The notes beneath the pieces were generated by a model. It was not told where the DNA came from, did not search any database, and saw only the letters and a list, made by a program, of their open reading frames with translations. Both the position numbers and the translations under genes were made by a program. This document shows, in pieces, positions 47,076 through 59,582 of a DNA stretch of 64,000 bases; within the stretch, counting starts at the first letter, position 1, and every line of letters starts with the position of its first letter. The DNA is from Margaritifera margaritifera (Eukaryota; Mollusca; Bivalvia; Unionida; Margaritiferidae), in contig JAQPZY010001664.1 of the NCBI GenBank assembly GCA_029931535.1, positions 6,579,501 to 6,643,500 of the forward strand. The letters run 5' to 3'.

Positions 47076-47310
47076 TACCAATTTGGGAGGGTTTAAACTC
47101 ATGCTGTCACTGCATGATAAAGCATTTGTGTACCTTCTACCTTTATTTCCTTCTTTTCAAAAGAGTACACATAAAATAATGACATATTACACAGTTAAAT
47201 GCACACTTCCGCAAAGTGGCACATGGAATGTAGTGAACATAAAACCGAATTGTATCCCATATGAAAAGGTAAAGTACGACTGGAATCGCATCCCCTATGA
47301 AATGGGTTAA

Positions 47311-47458
47311 TGGCTATATCATGCAGAGGAAATGTGCGCTAAGTGCGTTTTCCAAGGACACACTAAGGCAGCCGATTCAGGTGGGCCTGGGTGGGTATCC
47401 AACCCACAACCACTGGATTACGAATCTGATCTCTACCAACTGAGCTATCATGGCTCCC
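47311..47458 (-). mobile_element. tRNA-derived SINE abutting the piggyBac-like end
   Basis: On the minus strand the head reads GGGAGCCATGATAGCTCAGT (box A) and GTGGGTTGGATACCC (box B), followed by the core GTGTCCTTGGAAAACGCACTTA. The core is related to GTCCTTGGGCAAGGCACTTTA of the SINE at 36501. The SINE stops at the TTAA of the neighbouring element, consistent with the transposon having inserted into its tail. Confidence 0.75.
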
Positions 47459-48165
47459 TACTTTAGATGATGTAACTTCATTGTAATGTGATTCTGGATA
47501 TGACGCAGTACCACTATGGACTCCATGACCAAAATTATACCAATGTATGACAATATGGGTTGAAAGAAGAAAAGTTGAAGCTTAGTGTTGTATCTTTATT
47601 TCCTTTTCAAAACACAATTATTTAAGCAATTTTGATAATTCCAGAAATACTGCAGTTCGGTATATTACACTATTCTCAATATACCATGGTTCCATACATT
47701 ACATGGTTCTCACTATAATGCGCTTCAGTACATAACATGGTCTGTGGTTATAGACCCCAACTACTGTGTTATAACAAGGGAGAGCTGTACATACATTACT
47801 AGAGCTAGCAGATTCTTTTACCATATATTAAAGCACATACATACAACATTACAAATTGAAATGACTGACTCTGCATTGCTGATTCATGTGTTAATTCAAT
47901 TCTTTCAAACACATTTTATTAATTTATTCGGTTCTAACATAAATGTAGGTATATTTGTGTGATGCGATTGCTGAGATTCATAACGATATACTGATGTTAT
48001 CACAAAAAAAACTGTGCAATTTCATAGTAAATGTAAATGATAAACAATAAAGTAAAAATGGGTAATTTCAGTCACCTCACCACATCAAATGCAAGTGCAC
48101 TGTTTGTCTCTACGATATCCTCCAATAGACGATACAATACAATTGAAAACAGGTGATTCTTACCA

Positions 48166-48376
48166 TATATACTCACGTATAATCCGATACCAACTGCAAA
48201 CTGCATAGACCCAGATCTGCCGTCACAAATTGCAACTGCAGATCTGGCTCTATGCAGTTTGTAAGGACTAATCAGTAGAATAAACAACACAGACCCTGAT
48301 CTGCCAGCGCATTATGTGACGGCAGATCAGGGTCTATGTTGTTTGCATTTGTACCCGGATTATACGCTAGTATATA
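48166..48376. mobile_element. Double-hairpin MITE, copy 2 (211 bp)
   Basis: Same length and order as the copy at 40893: TATATACTCACGTATAATCC end, hairpin with CTGCATAGACCCAGATCTG, hairpin with CAGACCCTGATCTGCC / GGCAGATCAGGGTCT, and an inverted right end. In this copy the second hairpin stem is longer and better paired. Confidence 0.85.
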
Positions 48377-49846
48377 CAGTAGCTTTAAATTTTAGTTAAT
48401 TTTAATATTCCAATGTTATAAGGACTCTTGTGATAACGCGAGGTGACCCAACATCGGTAAAGTGGGTCACAAGGCAGATACATTCAGTCAATTGCAATTT
48501 TTTTCAAAAGTACTTCCAGATAAATTTTATTTTGCACATTAAAAGTAAAACTTTAAAGGATGTGATAAATTTAAAAGTACTATCAATACTGCTTAACTGT
48601 ATTGGGCATTATAAAAATAAAACAGAAACGTACATTCATATTAGTGTATTAGATTCTACTTTCACGTTTGACTTCATTTCTACATTATGGTCATATGAAA
48701 GTTAACTGAACCAGATTACAAATTTAAAATTTTATAAAACTGGGTATGCATTAAGAAAATAAATGTATAATTCACTCTATGCCCCAACCAAACGAACTGA
48801 ATTTACCAGAGTTCACATTTTTACCATCAGGTAGAATCAGTCATTATAATGTATTAATTCAACCTGCATTCAGTTGATAGAAATAAAAACTTACTTATAA
48901 GAAAGGTTTCCTAAAGAACTAACCAATACTATTAAAATAACCGAGTCATGAAACACATTGGGAAAATTACTACTCATGGATTATATGTGACCTAGATTCA
49001 ACAGCATGACTTTGGATTGAGACCTGGCAATGGCCAGAATTTACAAGATGATGACGGGTCTCACAGCACTTAAATTAAATGCATTACAATTGCACACAGA
49101 CCTGTGAGTTTGGCCAATGAAATAGATTTAAACAAAAGAAGTTTTATGTAAATTAATTTTCAAAGATGGTTGCGTCACTGCGTGACATTCCAATAACAGA
49201 AAATGGGATTTAACAAGGGTGACCGATTTTATCCACTGACTGAATGTACAGTACCCGTTTTTACCCCATTTTTATTGACAGTATGCCGGATATAGACAGA
49301 CGTCGAAAAGAACCCGGGTTGCACTACTATCTTCAATCAAAATGCATTTTTCATCAATCTACGAGTGAGCCATGCAAGTCGTGATACAACAGAAATGCAG
49401 TAACCACCATATCATGTTTATGTTGTAGTCATCTTTCAGCTAAGCTGACTACTTTCAGTACATTTGGAATCGAAAATGGCGATGTTATTTATATTCATTT
49501 GACCCTCGTGTTTTCATAATGTTGATGCCCTATCGTCGAGGTTTAAGACTTCAACAAATCGGCATTTCGTCAACTCGGTTGGTTACCATACGCTTTATTC
49601 TTCTTAGTCTATTCATGTTTCATCTGACAGATTGAATTATTCATTAAAACTCACATGATTTTATGAACTGTAAGAAATTGTAAATGTGTTTTGGCGATTC
49701 CTTTTTGTAGGTCATAGGAAGTAGAATAGTTAGCGAGTACAAGGGACGTAACTCAGTTATACTTTTAAGTAGTACACCAGCACTGTCTATGCTATTTAAA
49801 TTTGATACGAGTACAGTAGGCAAACCTAAAAGATGACAAGCAAAAG

Positions 49847-49926
<80 letters not shown>
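49847..49926. repeat. (CTAT)n microsatellite, ~20 units
   Basis: Uninterrupted CTAT array; frames that read SIYLSIYL through it are artefacts. Confidence 0.97.
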
Positions 49927-50430
49927 AGAGACAAAGAGGAGATTTAACCGAAAAGGAGGACATGTCTTGGAAAAAGAGGATTATGGCAACCCTACCCTAT
50001 GTATCTACCGGTATTTAGTCTTTCATGCTGACATATAATGGTCAAATGACCGGTCATTCGGAACAAAGTCTGGGTGGCAGATATACAGAGCAAAACCAAT
50101 CATATTTCCAATTCTTTAATGGGTTGAAATAAAGTTAAAATATCCTTATTTGGCACTTTGATAATAGATGTCAGAATATTTGCCCCACTTTTGACAGTTT
50201 TGACCTTATTTATCACTGCCCTTCACTGGTCCTATATCTTTTGCCGTCCGCTGCCGTAACAAGATGACGTCAACCAGCTCAGACTTGACAGCCCAAATAA
50301 AATTTCACGACACATCAGTACAATCCAGGCTATTAGTGCCAAGTAAGTTTAAGCTTAGATATCACTAAAAAGTCTGACAAATCAAAGATACAGGCAAACA
50401 ATGGTATAAATCCTTAAAATACAAAAATGT

Positions 50431-50530
<100 letters not shown>

Positions 50531-50689
50531 GCAGTCTTGAAACTAGTCCAAGTCCTTCTTTCAAAAAAGTAACATATAAAATGTATCTGAGACAGCCGTA
50601 GCAAGTATATACACTCATTTATGTCAGTAAAAAATAAAAGCAATTGACAACACCCACTCGCCTTCTACAAATTAACACAAGGTGACTAA

Positions 50690-51420
50690 CTCACGTGGTT
50701 CGAAATCTGACCCCTTCTCCCGCCCCAATTCCATGCTAATCAGTTTATCTCGTCTGCATCTTCCGCCACTGATAACATATATCAACGGAAAGAAGACATT
50801 GCAGATTTCTTCCCTATGTATGATTTAAGTACTTTACTGATCATTTAATAACCACTTTTACGCGAACTTTATCTGTTGCATCGCATCTTGCCTACTTGGA
50901 ACGAACTAAAGGCTACACATCCGGTGTCTCACGCAGTGTTACATGCAATTCTGATTAGTGGTTATTGTTTGTTCAAGTCCAGAGTAAAACAATAACCACC
51001 AATCATAACTAACTGTAGCGTGTTCACTGCGTGACATACCGGAAATATTGGCATCCAAACTCTATCCAAATAGATACAAAGCAACATAGAAACTTCACAC
51101 AAAAGTGACTATTAAATGATATGTGTAAAGTACTTTAATCGTACATGGGGAATAAGTTTGGAATATCTCCTTTTACGTTGATATATGTAATCAGCGACCG
51201 AACCTGCCGATGGGATAAAAAAAAATAGCACAGAATCGGCAAGGGGGCAGATTCCAAACCGCACGATTTATAGCTATCTCGTCAATTTGTAGAAAGGGAG
51301 TGAGTGTTGTCAATTAGTTCCTTTTTCACTGACAGAAACAAATGTCTGTGGCCGCGGCAGTTGATTTGCATCTGCAGGAAGTACAATGTGAAGGATTTGG
51401 CTATTAGTCATCTCCGCTCC
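50690..51420 (-). promoter_or_regulatory. Possible promoter or 5' exon region of VPS13D
   Basis: This stretch is less AT-rich than its surroundings, with several CpG sites, a GC-box-like cccgcccc (50719-50726) and an octamer-like atgctaat (50733-50740). It lies 9 kb upstream of the VPS13D start exon, which needs an upstream non-coding exon. No TATA box, initiator or splice donor could be tied to the gene, so this is a weak positional guess. Confidence 0.2.
50921..51042. mobile_element. 122-bp foldback MITE
   Basis: CCGGTGTCTCACGCAGTG at the left pairs with cactgcgtgacataccgg at the right, and an inner stem attagtggttattgttt pairs with aaacaataaccaccaat. A half copy of the terminus (tcactgcgtgacattcc) is at 49176-49192. 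Confidence 0.75.
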
Positions 51421-51854
51421 CACACTCGGATTTGTTCTAGATGAGAATTTCCTTGCACAAGGAAGTTGCACTGTTTCTTATGTTTTGACGATAACACCGT
51501 AATCTCTTCAAAATTAAAGTGAAGACATGAAACTGGCAATAAGATGTTTTACAAAATTATTCATTCAATGTAAAACAAAGGGCCTGGTGACCAGAATGAG
51601 TCATGCATATGATGGAATGGAGCAGCCTGAAATGGCCTAAAAGGGTGAATACAAATCACTAACAGCTAGTCTGTTTAGAAGTATTTTTTTTTAAAATCTT
51701 GTCAAGGATGAGAATGGCATATGAACAGATGATAAGTCTATGTTTGTGTGTAATCTGCATACTGGAAATACACCCAATATGTCAACACAAATAAAAATGG
51801 CACCACCATACCATTTACAGACATTCTAAAGATGAAAAGACCATCAAGTTGATA

Positions 51855-51939
51855 TGTGTATCGATAATGTATGGTATCGTAGGCTGTGTATCGAGAATCG
51901 TATCTCGTATCGATGCGTGGCAGAGGTGTATCGTTTCAC

Positions 51940-51940
<1 letters not shown>
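51855..51940. repeat. TATCG-rich palindromic segment
   Basis: Repeated gtatcg and cgatac strings including tcgagaatcgtatctcgtatcgat before the TA run. Similar 'tatcatgatagtatcg' occurs at 8165-8200. Possibly the end of an unassigned MITE whose centre expanded into the TA microsatellite. Confidence 0.35.

Positions 51941-52036
<96 letters not shown>
51941..52036. repeat. (TA)n microsatellite
   Basis: About 95 bp of TA directly beside the TATCG-rich segment. Confidence 0.97.
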
Positions 52037-52037
<1 letters not shown>

Positions 52038-52389
52038 CAAGTGAATAGATAGCAATATCAATGAGAGTTCTGGCATACCATTTTGTTATTGTTGTTTTTT
52101 TACATTTTAAACATTGTCCCAATCAGCAACTCGGCTTAGTTGACTTGTTTCTCCCATTAAAAACCGTTTTTCAAAAACACAAACTCCAATGTGCGAGAAA
52201 ATCTCACGGTCCATACTTTACACATTCTATCGAACATAAATTACTGAAGTAAATGATCATGACATATGCCATCTTCTGAAAATAAGTATCTAGAGAGAAT
52301 GATAAACAGATACAAATTGTTTCTCTGTATAATAACGATCCCTTTTGGTCTATGTACTCTGTCACACTTCCAATACATTTTTAATGTCG

Positions 52390-54720
52390 TCTCTTATTAG
52401 AACCCAAATAATGCATGACATCCAAGCAAATCGAACAACTTCGTTACCTACTGCAACAGAACAACTTGATAATTGCTTGAGTTCATTGCTTGACAAACAT
52501 GTCCCACCAATCAAGTGCAGAGTATCAATTCAAAAGTGCTCTCCATGGTATAGTAGTGTTAGCGACAAGCTTCGCACTGCTAAAAGAAAACGCCGTAAGG
52601 CTGTGCGACTTTGACTTTCCACCAGACTCACTATTTATAAGCAAATCTATGAAGCCGCTAAGAAGAATGTTACAAAAATAGTTCATGATGCGAAATCAGC
52701 GAACTACAGTACTAAGATCACTGAAAGTTCCAGCTACAAAGAACTCTTCTAGATTACTAACAAGCTAATGTCAAGGAACAAATATACACCACTTCCAACG
52801 ATTTTCCCTACAGTCGACGTTCCGGACCTGTTTGCAGATTTCTTCCTTGACAAAGTGCAAACCATTAGAGATGAGCTTGACGACACAATTTTAATTGACT
52901 CATCGTCACCATACAGTTGTGATAAAGAATTTCAACGGCAACCTTTAACAGCATTTGAGCATGTCTCTATGGATTTAGTACGTACAATCGTGATGAATAG
53001 TGCCCCCAAAGTAACGTGAACTTGATCCGATTCCGACATCACTGCTGCTTGAGTGCTTAGATTCTATATTGCCTTCACTAACCGATGTTATTAATACTTC
53101 TCTGTCATCTGGTGAATTCCCATAATTTTTTAAAACTCCCATTGTAAAGCCACTGTTGAAGAAACCGACGCTTGACCATAACGATTTAAAGAACTACCAC
53201 CCAGTTTCTAACCTCCCATTCATGTCAAAAATCATAGAAAAAGTTGTTTTATCCCAACCTATATCTCATCTGAATTAAAATAGTCTCTTTAGCAATGTAC
53301 CGTCTGCATATCGAACTCGTCACTGTACCCAAACTATCCTTCTGAAAGTAGTTAGCGACCTTCTTTCTGCTTTGGATAGTGGAAAGATTACAGTCCTCGC
53401 CCTCCTTGACTTGTCTGCAGCATTTGACACAATAGACCACGATCTATTGCTTCACCGTCTCCAGCATGTATTCGGCATTCACGAAACAGCCTTACTATGG
53501 TTCAAGTCCTACTTAGTCAACAGGATACAAATTGTGTCCGTAAATGGAAAACATTCCAGCCCAGGTGATCTATGTTTTGGTGTTCCACAGGGTTCTGTTC
53601 TTGGACCCGTTCTCTTTATTCTATACACTCAGCTGCTCTCAAGTGTCATAGTCGTCATCCTGTGTCTCACCAACTGTACGCTGATGACATCCAAATATAC
53701 AAATCTAGCCACCCAACTGAAGTTGATAGTATCATCCAAGGCGTAGAGAGGTGCATTTCCGATGTGAAGTCATGGATGACATGTAACAAGCTGCAGACGA
53801 ATGATGATAAAACTGAAGCCATTCTAATCACAACGCAAACACTTTCTCATTCACATCCTTTACCTCAAACAATAAGTATCGGAACACCAACATTAAATTC
53901 ACACAGTCAGTACAAAACCTAGGTGTTACTCTCGACAGTACTCTCTCATTACACCAACATGTCATGAACATATGCAAGGCTGCATATCTGGAGCTGAGAC
54001 GCATCAGCTCCGTCTTCAATTTTCTTTCAGTTGATGCCACTAAAACACTTGTCTGTTCCTTAGTACTTTCAAGACAGGACTATTGTAATTAACTTCTATC
54101 TTGTTCGTCTCAGTATCTACTACAGAAACTTCAAAAAGTTAAAAACACAGCTGCTCGGATCATCCTTAGAGTACGAAGAACCGAGCACATGTTCCCCGTG
54201 CTCTGTGCCCTACACTGGCTACCCATTTGATCCAGTATCAAACACAACATTTGTTTTCTATGCTACATTTCGTTGACTGGCTCCAGTCCAAAATACCTAC
54301 CTGACCTCACCCATGTGTACACACCAGCAAGATACTTACGCTCCTCTTCCGACGCTTGTATTCTCATTATTCCCACTATGAAACGAAGTCATACGAACAA
54401 CGTTCTTTTGCATACCAGGACCCAGCTACGTGAAATTAATTGCCCATTGAACTTAGACACAAAGACACTGTGATCTCATTCAAGAGTGCTCTTAAAACTC
54501 ACATATTTCGACTGCAAGAACGGACTTAAAAGACTTAATACTGTTTCCTTACCTTAATTATTTTCAGCATGTTTTGTTTTTTAATTTCCTGGTGTTTGTT
54601 TTTGTAACCATGTCTTTATATATGTTTTTATGTGTTATCTAATATTGTAAAGCACTTAGAGCTTCTAAAGATTAGGCGCGCTGTACAAAGTCATCATTAT
54701 TATTATTATTATTATTATTA
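52390..54720 (+). mobile_element. Decayed CR1/L2-like LINE, 5' truncated
   Basis: Coding remnants in shifting frames run in order: LLDKHVPPIKCRV and PWYSS (linker after the endonuclease), LFADFFLDKVQTIRDEL, KPLLKKPTLDHNDLKNYHPV and SNLPFMSKIIE, LLDLSAAFDTIDHDLLL (first catalytic aspartate), FKSYL, GVPQGSVLGP (53579-53609), LYADD (53677-53688) and MTCNKLQTNDDKTE. The 3' end has aaagcacttagagc, gcgctgtacaaag and an ATT tail (54697-54720), as in CR1/L2-type elements. At least two frameshifts and several stops break the frame, and the endonuclease is missing, so it is inactive. Confidence 0.9.
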
Positions 54721-54939
54721 GTTGGCTCTTTTGGTTTTACTATTGTGTTACATGATTCGTTTGCCTTTTCAGCTAATGTGATTGGATCTTTTTCTATTAT
54801 ATATTTGCCTAAAATGCTGAATCGTCCGTAATATTAATGTAATACTAGTTACATTGTCAGCCTTGTTATCTCTACTGGTCGTAGACTGGCAGAGCTTATG
54901 GGATGGTCCGGCCATCCGTTAAAACAAGTTTGTTATCAC

Positions 54940-55400
54940 TACTGCTCCTAAACTAATTGGAGGATTGCCATGAACTTTACACACAGATTTTGCCTAAGGT
55001 TTATCTGCATACTTTGGAATGGACAGCGGTATTTTGGTCAAATAAGTATCCTTACTATTTTTTTTTTTTTTATTTCATTAATTTTTTGTTATTATTTTTT
55101 TTTTTAGATTTTAACTAATTTGCAGGAGTTCTCAGGCATCACTGCTTTCCAAGTGAGCAAATTTGTAGAATTTTTTACATGATTTGCGTACTTGCGCGTC
55201 CTGGGATCTTATCGCTATTCCTCCTTGATGGATGGTCAAATGACTTATGATGTTTAGTTTGTCCCAAATAAAACTGGTATCGATATGACATTCAGTATGG
55301 CCACAATGGCAGTCATCTTGGAAATATTGCTATCGCTACTCCTCATAGATGGATGGTCTTATTTACCTTTCTGTAATGTTTAATTTTAGATTGTTTACTT
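54940..55400 (-). repeat. Diverged units of the composite tandem repeat family
   Basis: Contains ctactgctcctaaactaattggagg and, twice, a gctat..ctcctc.t.gatggatgg string with atatgac.ttca.tatggcca and atggcagtcatcttgg. It reads as inverted relatives of the array at 41.9-42.7 kb. Confidence 0.5.
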
Positions 55401-55499
55401 TCTTGCCTGCAGTGGGGCATATGTGTTTCAGAATCACAAGTAGCTTTCATTCCTTCAAGTTCTCAACATAGTTTTGAATGTTGTCAGGATGATGTAGGA

Positions 55500-55640
55500 A
55501 CGTTATATTATGACGTTAAACAACAACGATGTAGCAACATTCCAGCAAGTTCACCAAATCACGTTGCCACAGTGTTATGCAAAAACGTTGTCACAACTTT
55601 AAAACAACGTTGTTGCAACGTTGAATTGTTAGCTGGGAAT
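55500..55640. repeat. AACGTTG-rich repeat ending in ttagctggga
   Basis: Many copies of caacgttg, gttgcaacgttg and acgttgtcaca ending in gaattgttagctggga. The internal strings are self-complementary, so it may be a small MITE, but no clean ends are seen. Confidence 0.4.
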
Positions 55641-55966
55641 AGAATGACAGCTGATGAATCTATGCATAGGACATTAGTTGATGTTCCTCGCGTACTCACT
55701 TCAAGTTTTAAAGGAACGACAACACCATAATCATTATTCCTGAGATGTTAACATGAGACATGAACTTCAACGAAGTAGAACACAAACGTGAAGAATGGCT
55801 CCAAATCTAATGCAGCTAAACAGGAATATGAAAAAATGAATGTCCAAAGACAACATGTCCAAAGAGAACATCTAATACCACAAAGCCGCATATCGCAACG
55901 AAGCCAAGAGGAATTCAAGCGTCTGAGGAAAGAACGTCAAATGAGCAGAAAAGAAAAAAACCTTCG

Positions 55967-56990
55967 CAGACAACGACTTAGACCAAAAAATAGGACAAGA
56001 TCAGATTACTATTGAAAGCAAAAGGATCATTTGGTGATATAATCAATTAATACAAATTTTCCGGTAGTATTGACCAGGACCTCTGCTGTTTCTTTATCGG
56101 ATTGAACCACAGGCGAAGAAAATGGTTGATAGGAAGTTAAATAAATTTCATTCGGTACTCTTTCAACTAGCACTGGCTGTTAGTCTCAAACGATTGCTTT
56201 TCAAGACGAAAATACAACGAAAAAAAAAGAAATTTAAAAAAAATGCTGCTTATTTGAAAGCCATCATAACCAAACTAAAGATTAATTTTTGTATCGACAC
56301 TCTATCGGATGAAATTCATGTTAACTTTGACAAAATGATTACTAATGCTACTAAATGGATATTTGCAAGGATCTAATACCTAGTCATTAATATATTTAAA
56401 TCTGAAACACTCAAGGGAAGCTCAGGCATATTTTTTTCCAAACTGGGTATATAGATAAAAAAAATGAAAGCGTGTGTTAGCATCAGAAAAGATAATAAGA
56501 TACGCTTCTTTAATGCAATTTAATCAATTTAAAATCCTTCAAAAACAATCATCAAAGGCCAACAAAATACATATATTTTCATAAATGTCCAGTAAAACTT
56601 GAGGACATAGACGAATTGTAAAACGAATTCGGTATATCTGTTAATGTTTACGAGACAATGAATTACGCTCTGATGCCGTCCGACATATTTGAAGAGTTGG
56701 GGAATGTTTTATATTAAACACTACAACCAGTTCATTATTGCAGTGCCCTTACTTGAGCTCGTGACGCTAGTTTGAAAGCTCATCGGTGTAGAATTAGAAT
56801 TATTAACAGATTACGACATGTTTCTGATGACAGAGAGTGGAATACGGGAAGGAATAAGTATGATATTACATGGATATGATTACACAAAGAATCTGTGACA
56901 GTGATAAGTACCTTCCGTCTATTGTTGAAGGAATTATTTATCTTATTGGAGCAGAATTTGTACAGAAACACTTAGATAGCGATACTACAG
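55967..56990 (+). pseudogene. Maverick/Polinton DNA polymerase B fragment, plus-strand copy
   Basis: Broken reading with pieces that match the minus-strand copy at 57010-59870 in the same order: a KLNKFHSV segment (~56125), SDEIHVNF (~56300), KCPVKLEDIDEL (~56585), NEFGISVNVYE, then DIFEEL and KHYN (~56690-56730), and YDMFLMTESGIREGISMI (~56815-56868). The YDM.LM...GIR.GISMI string is typical of protein-primed family B polymerases of Mavericks/Polintons. Relative to the other copy, the zinc-finger and exonuclease part is missing, so this copy has an internal deletion near 56650. Stops and frameshifts are frequent. A basic open frame at 55788-56015 leads into it. Confidence 0.72.
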
Positions 56991-58720
56991 TGAAGCCACC
57001 GTAGACAGGTTTAGCACGTTTTATCTTTCTGTTTTCTATCCGAACCAAAACAAAATCTTCATTCATAATTGTTTTTCAGGGAAATAAAATATCATTTGAC
57101 ATTTCAAACTTTTTTTTTTTTTTTTTTTTTATTCGGACATATTTAAATAGTTGTCCTTTTCAAGAAGTTTATCATTTGTTTGCCGAATGCAGAGTTGTTC
57201 ATCAATTTCAAGACGTCCTTCTAGAAGTTGTTTGTTGCATTTTGTCTTGAAGTTGTATTGAACTCTGTGTAGGAGTTCAGTCAAGTTTGTACTTCAAAAA
57301 ATATAACTCCGTGTACCTTTTTTAAGTTTCTGTCCTAATTGCATATAAAACATATTTATGTTCTGAATCACGTAATTTATTTGTCATATTACGTAAGCAG
57401 TGATTTGTGTACAGTTGGCTTCGTTCCTGTGCCATAATCAATTAGTTTTCTCATTTGAAGTTCTGGCATTTCTTCAGGAAGCGCTACCATAGTTTCTGGT
57501 GCTAGAAGATAGTCCATAAAATAGTCTTGTACTTCTTTCGACACTCCAAATCATCCTATAAAATGTACTCAATTTGTTTGTTACCCGTTATATTTGTGAC
57601 ATATTTTCTTTTATCCACTTAATTTTATCATCTGTTGCCTATCTAATTTTTTTCTACGGGTAGTTTTCATTTTTCCATCACCATCCGCGTAATATTGACG
57701 GTTAGCTTCAGCATATTTATGTGGTATCATGCTAATTCCTCCCCGTATTCCACTATCAGTCATCAAGAACATGTCGTAAGCTGTTATCAGTTCTTATTCA
57801 GCACAGGTGAGCTTCAAGCTAGCGTCATGAGCTAAACAGAAAGCACTGAAATAATTAGCCGGGTCCAAATTGTAATGTTTAATACAAACATTCATGAATT
57901 CATCAAATATGTTACACAATTGAAGAGCGTTCTTCATCACATACAGCTCATGAAAATCACCAACATTTCTTTAGGCTGATGTGTTCCGTAATATTCTTAA
58001 CGTATTGATATTTGCCATTTGATATGTTCGAGTTGAACAGTGATGAGCAGAGCATTTCTTTCGGATGAATATATGTTTCATTAAACCTTTCAATGTATTT
58101 GTGACCACGTATTTGTATGGGTGAACGTATTTCCTCAAAAACTTTGACTATATATTTCTAAACTGTTTAAGTGTATCTGTACATTTTTTATCACTCGAAT
58201 CGTTACCAGCTTTCCAACAAATACCACGTGGATCGAAATCTATTAACAAACCCGATCGTTCTTTTAACTCATATTTCTTTTCCTTCTTTCCCGAACATAT
58301 CGTCGACAAAATCCATGCTGAATGCATTTCACATCGTTGCTGTGTACAAATTAATTTTACCTCTTAATCTGGATCCTGTTTAACTAACTCCTTTATATAA
58401 AAAAAATGTCATAATCGGACAAATTATGAATGAAAAGTGTGATGAATTTAGATTATTTTAAATTTAAATTGCAGTGGTTATGTGCAGGACCTTTATACTT
58501 GCCTGTTAAGTGAGTGTTATTCCTAACCTTATGGTGCATGATTGTACCTCCAGGACACATTATTTTCGACAAGATCTCTTTCTCAAAGGTATGGAACACG
58601 TTATTTGAGGTGAAATGTCATCATCTTCCTCTTTGAATAACATAAGTCTTGCATTCTTACGCTTCAATTCTAGATAACTAGTTTTGTGATTTTGCACATA
58701 GCATCGTAAAACACCTGGAT

Positions 58721-59101
58721 TCAATCGATACATCTGTATACAATTGGCTTATATCTTCTGTGTACAGATTTTAGGTTCACGCAGGAGCCAGAAAGAATGC
58801 TTTTAGAAATAGTGTGTGTCGACGATGCTGATATAGGTGCGTGTTCCATGACATCATTAGTTTTAACCATGACACTTTCAAAATCGGAGTAACTGACCAA
58901 TGGGACCTTTAATTGATGTTCAAAGTTCATGAATGTAACATTAGAATATTTTTCAGTCATGATTTTTATCGTGTTACCTACTATGTAGAATAACCTTTTG
59001 TGCTCTGATTTTTCCGGTGTATCGAAACAATTCAAACACTTATTACATATAAACGTTTGACTAATATGTTTATTCATTTGACTTGATACCAATATCGACA
59101 A
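58721..59101 (-). pseudogene. Longest open piece of the Polinton polymerase B (finger and exonuclease I)
   Basis: A 126-codon frame. It has FICNKCLNCFDTPEKSEHKR, a C2H2/Cys-rich finger with its final cysteine replaced by Phe, then LKVPLVSYSDFESVMV, which holds the D.E of the 3'-5' exonuclease I motif, and YKPIVYR. Upstream and downstream pieces continue in other frames. Confidence 0.78.
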
Positions 59102-59580
59102 ATCCTTTATTCCAACATAATAGTACCTCCCTTTCTCTTGCCCAAAACCATCAACATATCATCACGCCGTTTGTTCTCCCCTTTGTTCACTCTTACATGC
59201 CTAGTGTATTTATATCATGATGTCTCGTAACATTAATATATGTACCGAATTCGTTTTCAAATTTGTCCATATCTTCAATTTTTACAGGACATTTATCAAA
59301 CAAAATTACCGAATCTATCTAAATTGTAGTTTGTTAGAAGATTAGTTTTCTTGAAGATTTGAAATCGATTTGATTGCATGAAATGAGCACTGTATCATCA
59401 TTTTCAATATAAAGACTTGCTTTTATTTTGACTCATACGGGTAATTTTTTGTTCATCACTAGGTATTCGATCCTTTCAAATTCCCAGTTAAGTCCCAACA
59501 GTGATCTTTTGGTCGAATTGGCATGAATTTTATCAGACATAGTTTGGTCGCTATGGCTTTGAAATGACTAGCATATTTGT

Positions 59581-59582
<2 letters not shown>

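Larger units (their letters stand above)
45345..47306. mobile_element. Putative piggyBac-like element, 1962 bp, TTAA-flanked
   Basis: TTAA precedes CCCTTTTCACACTGAAG (45341-45344) and follows a right end that is the inverse of CCCATTTCATAGGGGAT (TTAA at 47307-47310). The terminal match is short (CCC.TTTCA), so the call rests mainly on the paired TTAA and the CCC ends. The interior has three 48-bp direct units (46162-46310) and three ~190-200 bp units (46480-47075). The latter read on the minus strand as acidic segments (ASDGSDEDADF), like transposase N-termini. No catalytic domain. Confidence 0.55.
41728..49846. other. Region upstream of the VPS13D start codon
   Basis: Expected to be the first VPS13D intron or upstream flank. 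It contains a repeat array (41880-42760), a local duplication (43526-43950), ATT microsatellites (44172-44196 and 44618-44655), a piggyBac-like element (45345-47306), a SINE (47311-47458) and the second double-hairpin MITE (48166-48376). I could not place the 5' non-coding exon. Nothing recognised in 42760-43520 or 48380-49846, apart from a gcgtcactgcgtgacattcc string at 49173-49192 resembling the foldback at 50921. Confidence 0.5.

Noticed and set aside
55788..56015. Basic 75-residue frame as an independent gene
   Set aside because: Its 3' part is homologous at DNA level to the N-terminal end of the Polinton polymerase arm, in a different frame, so it is part of that relic.
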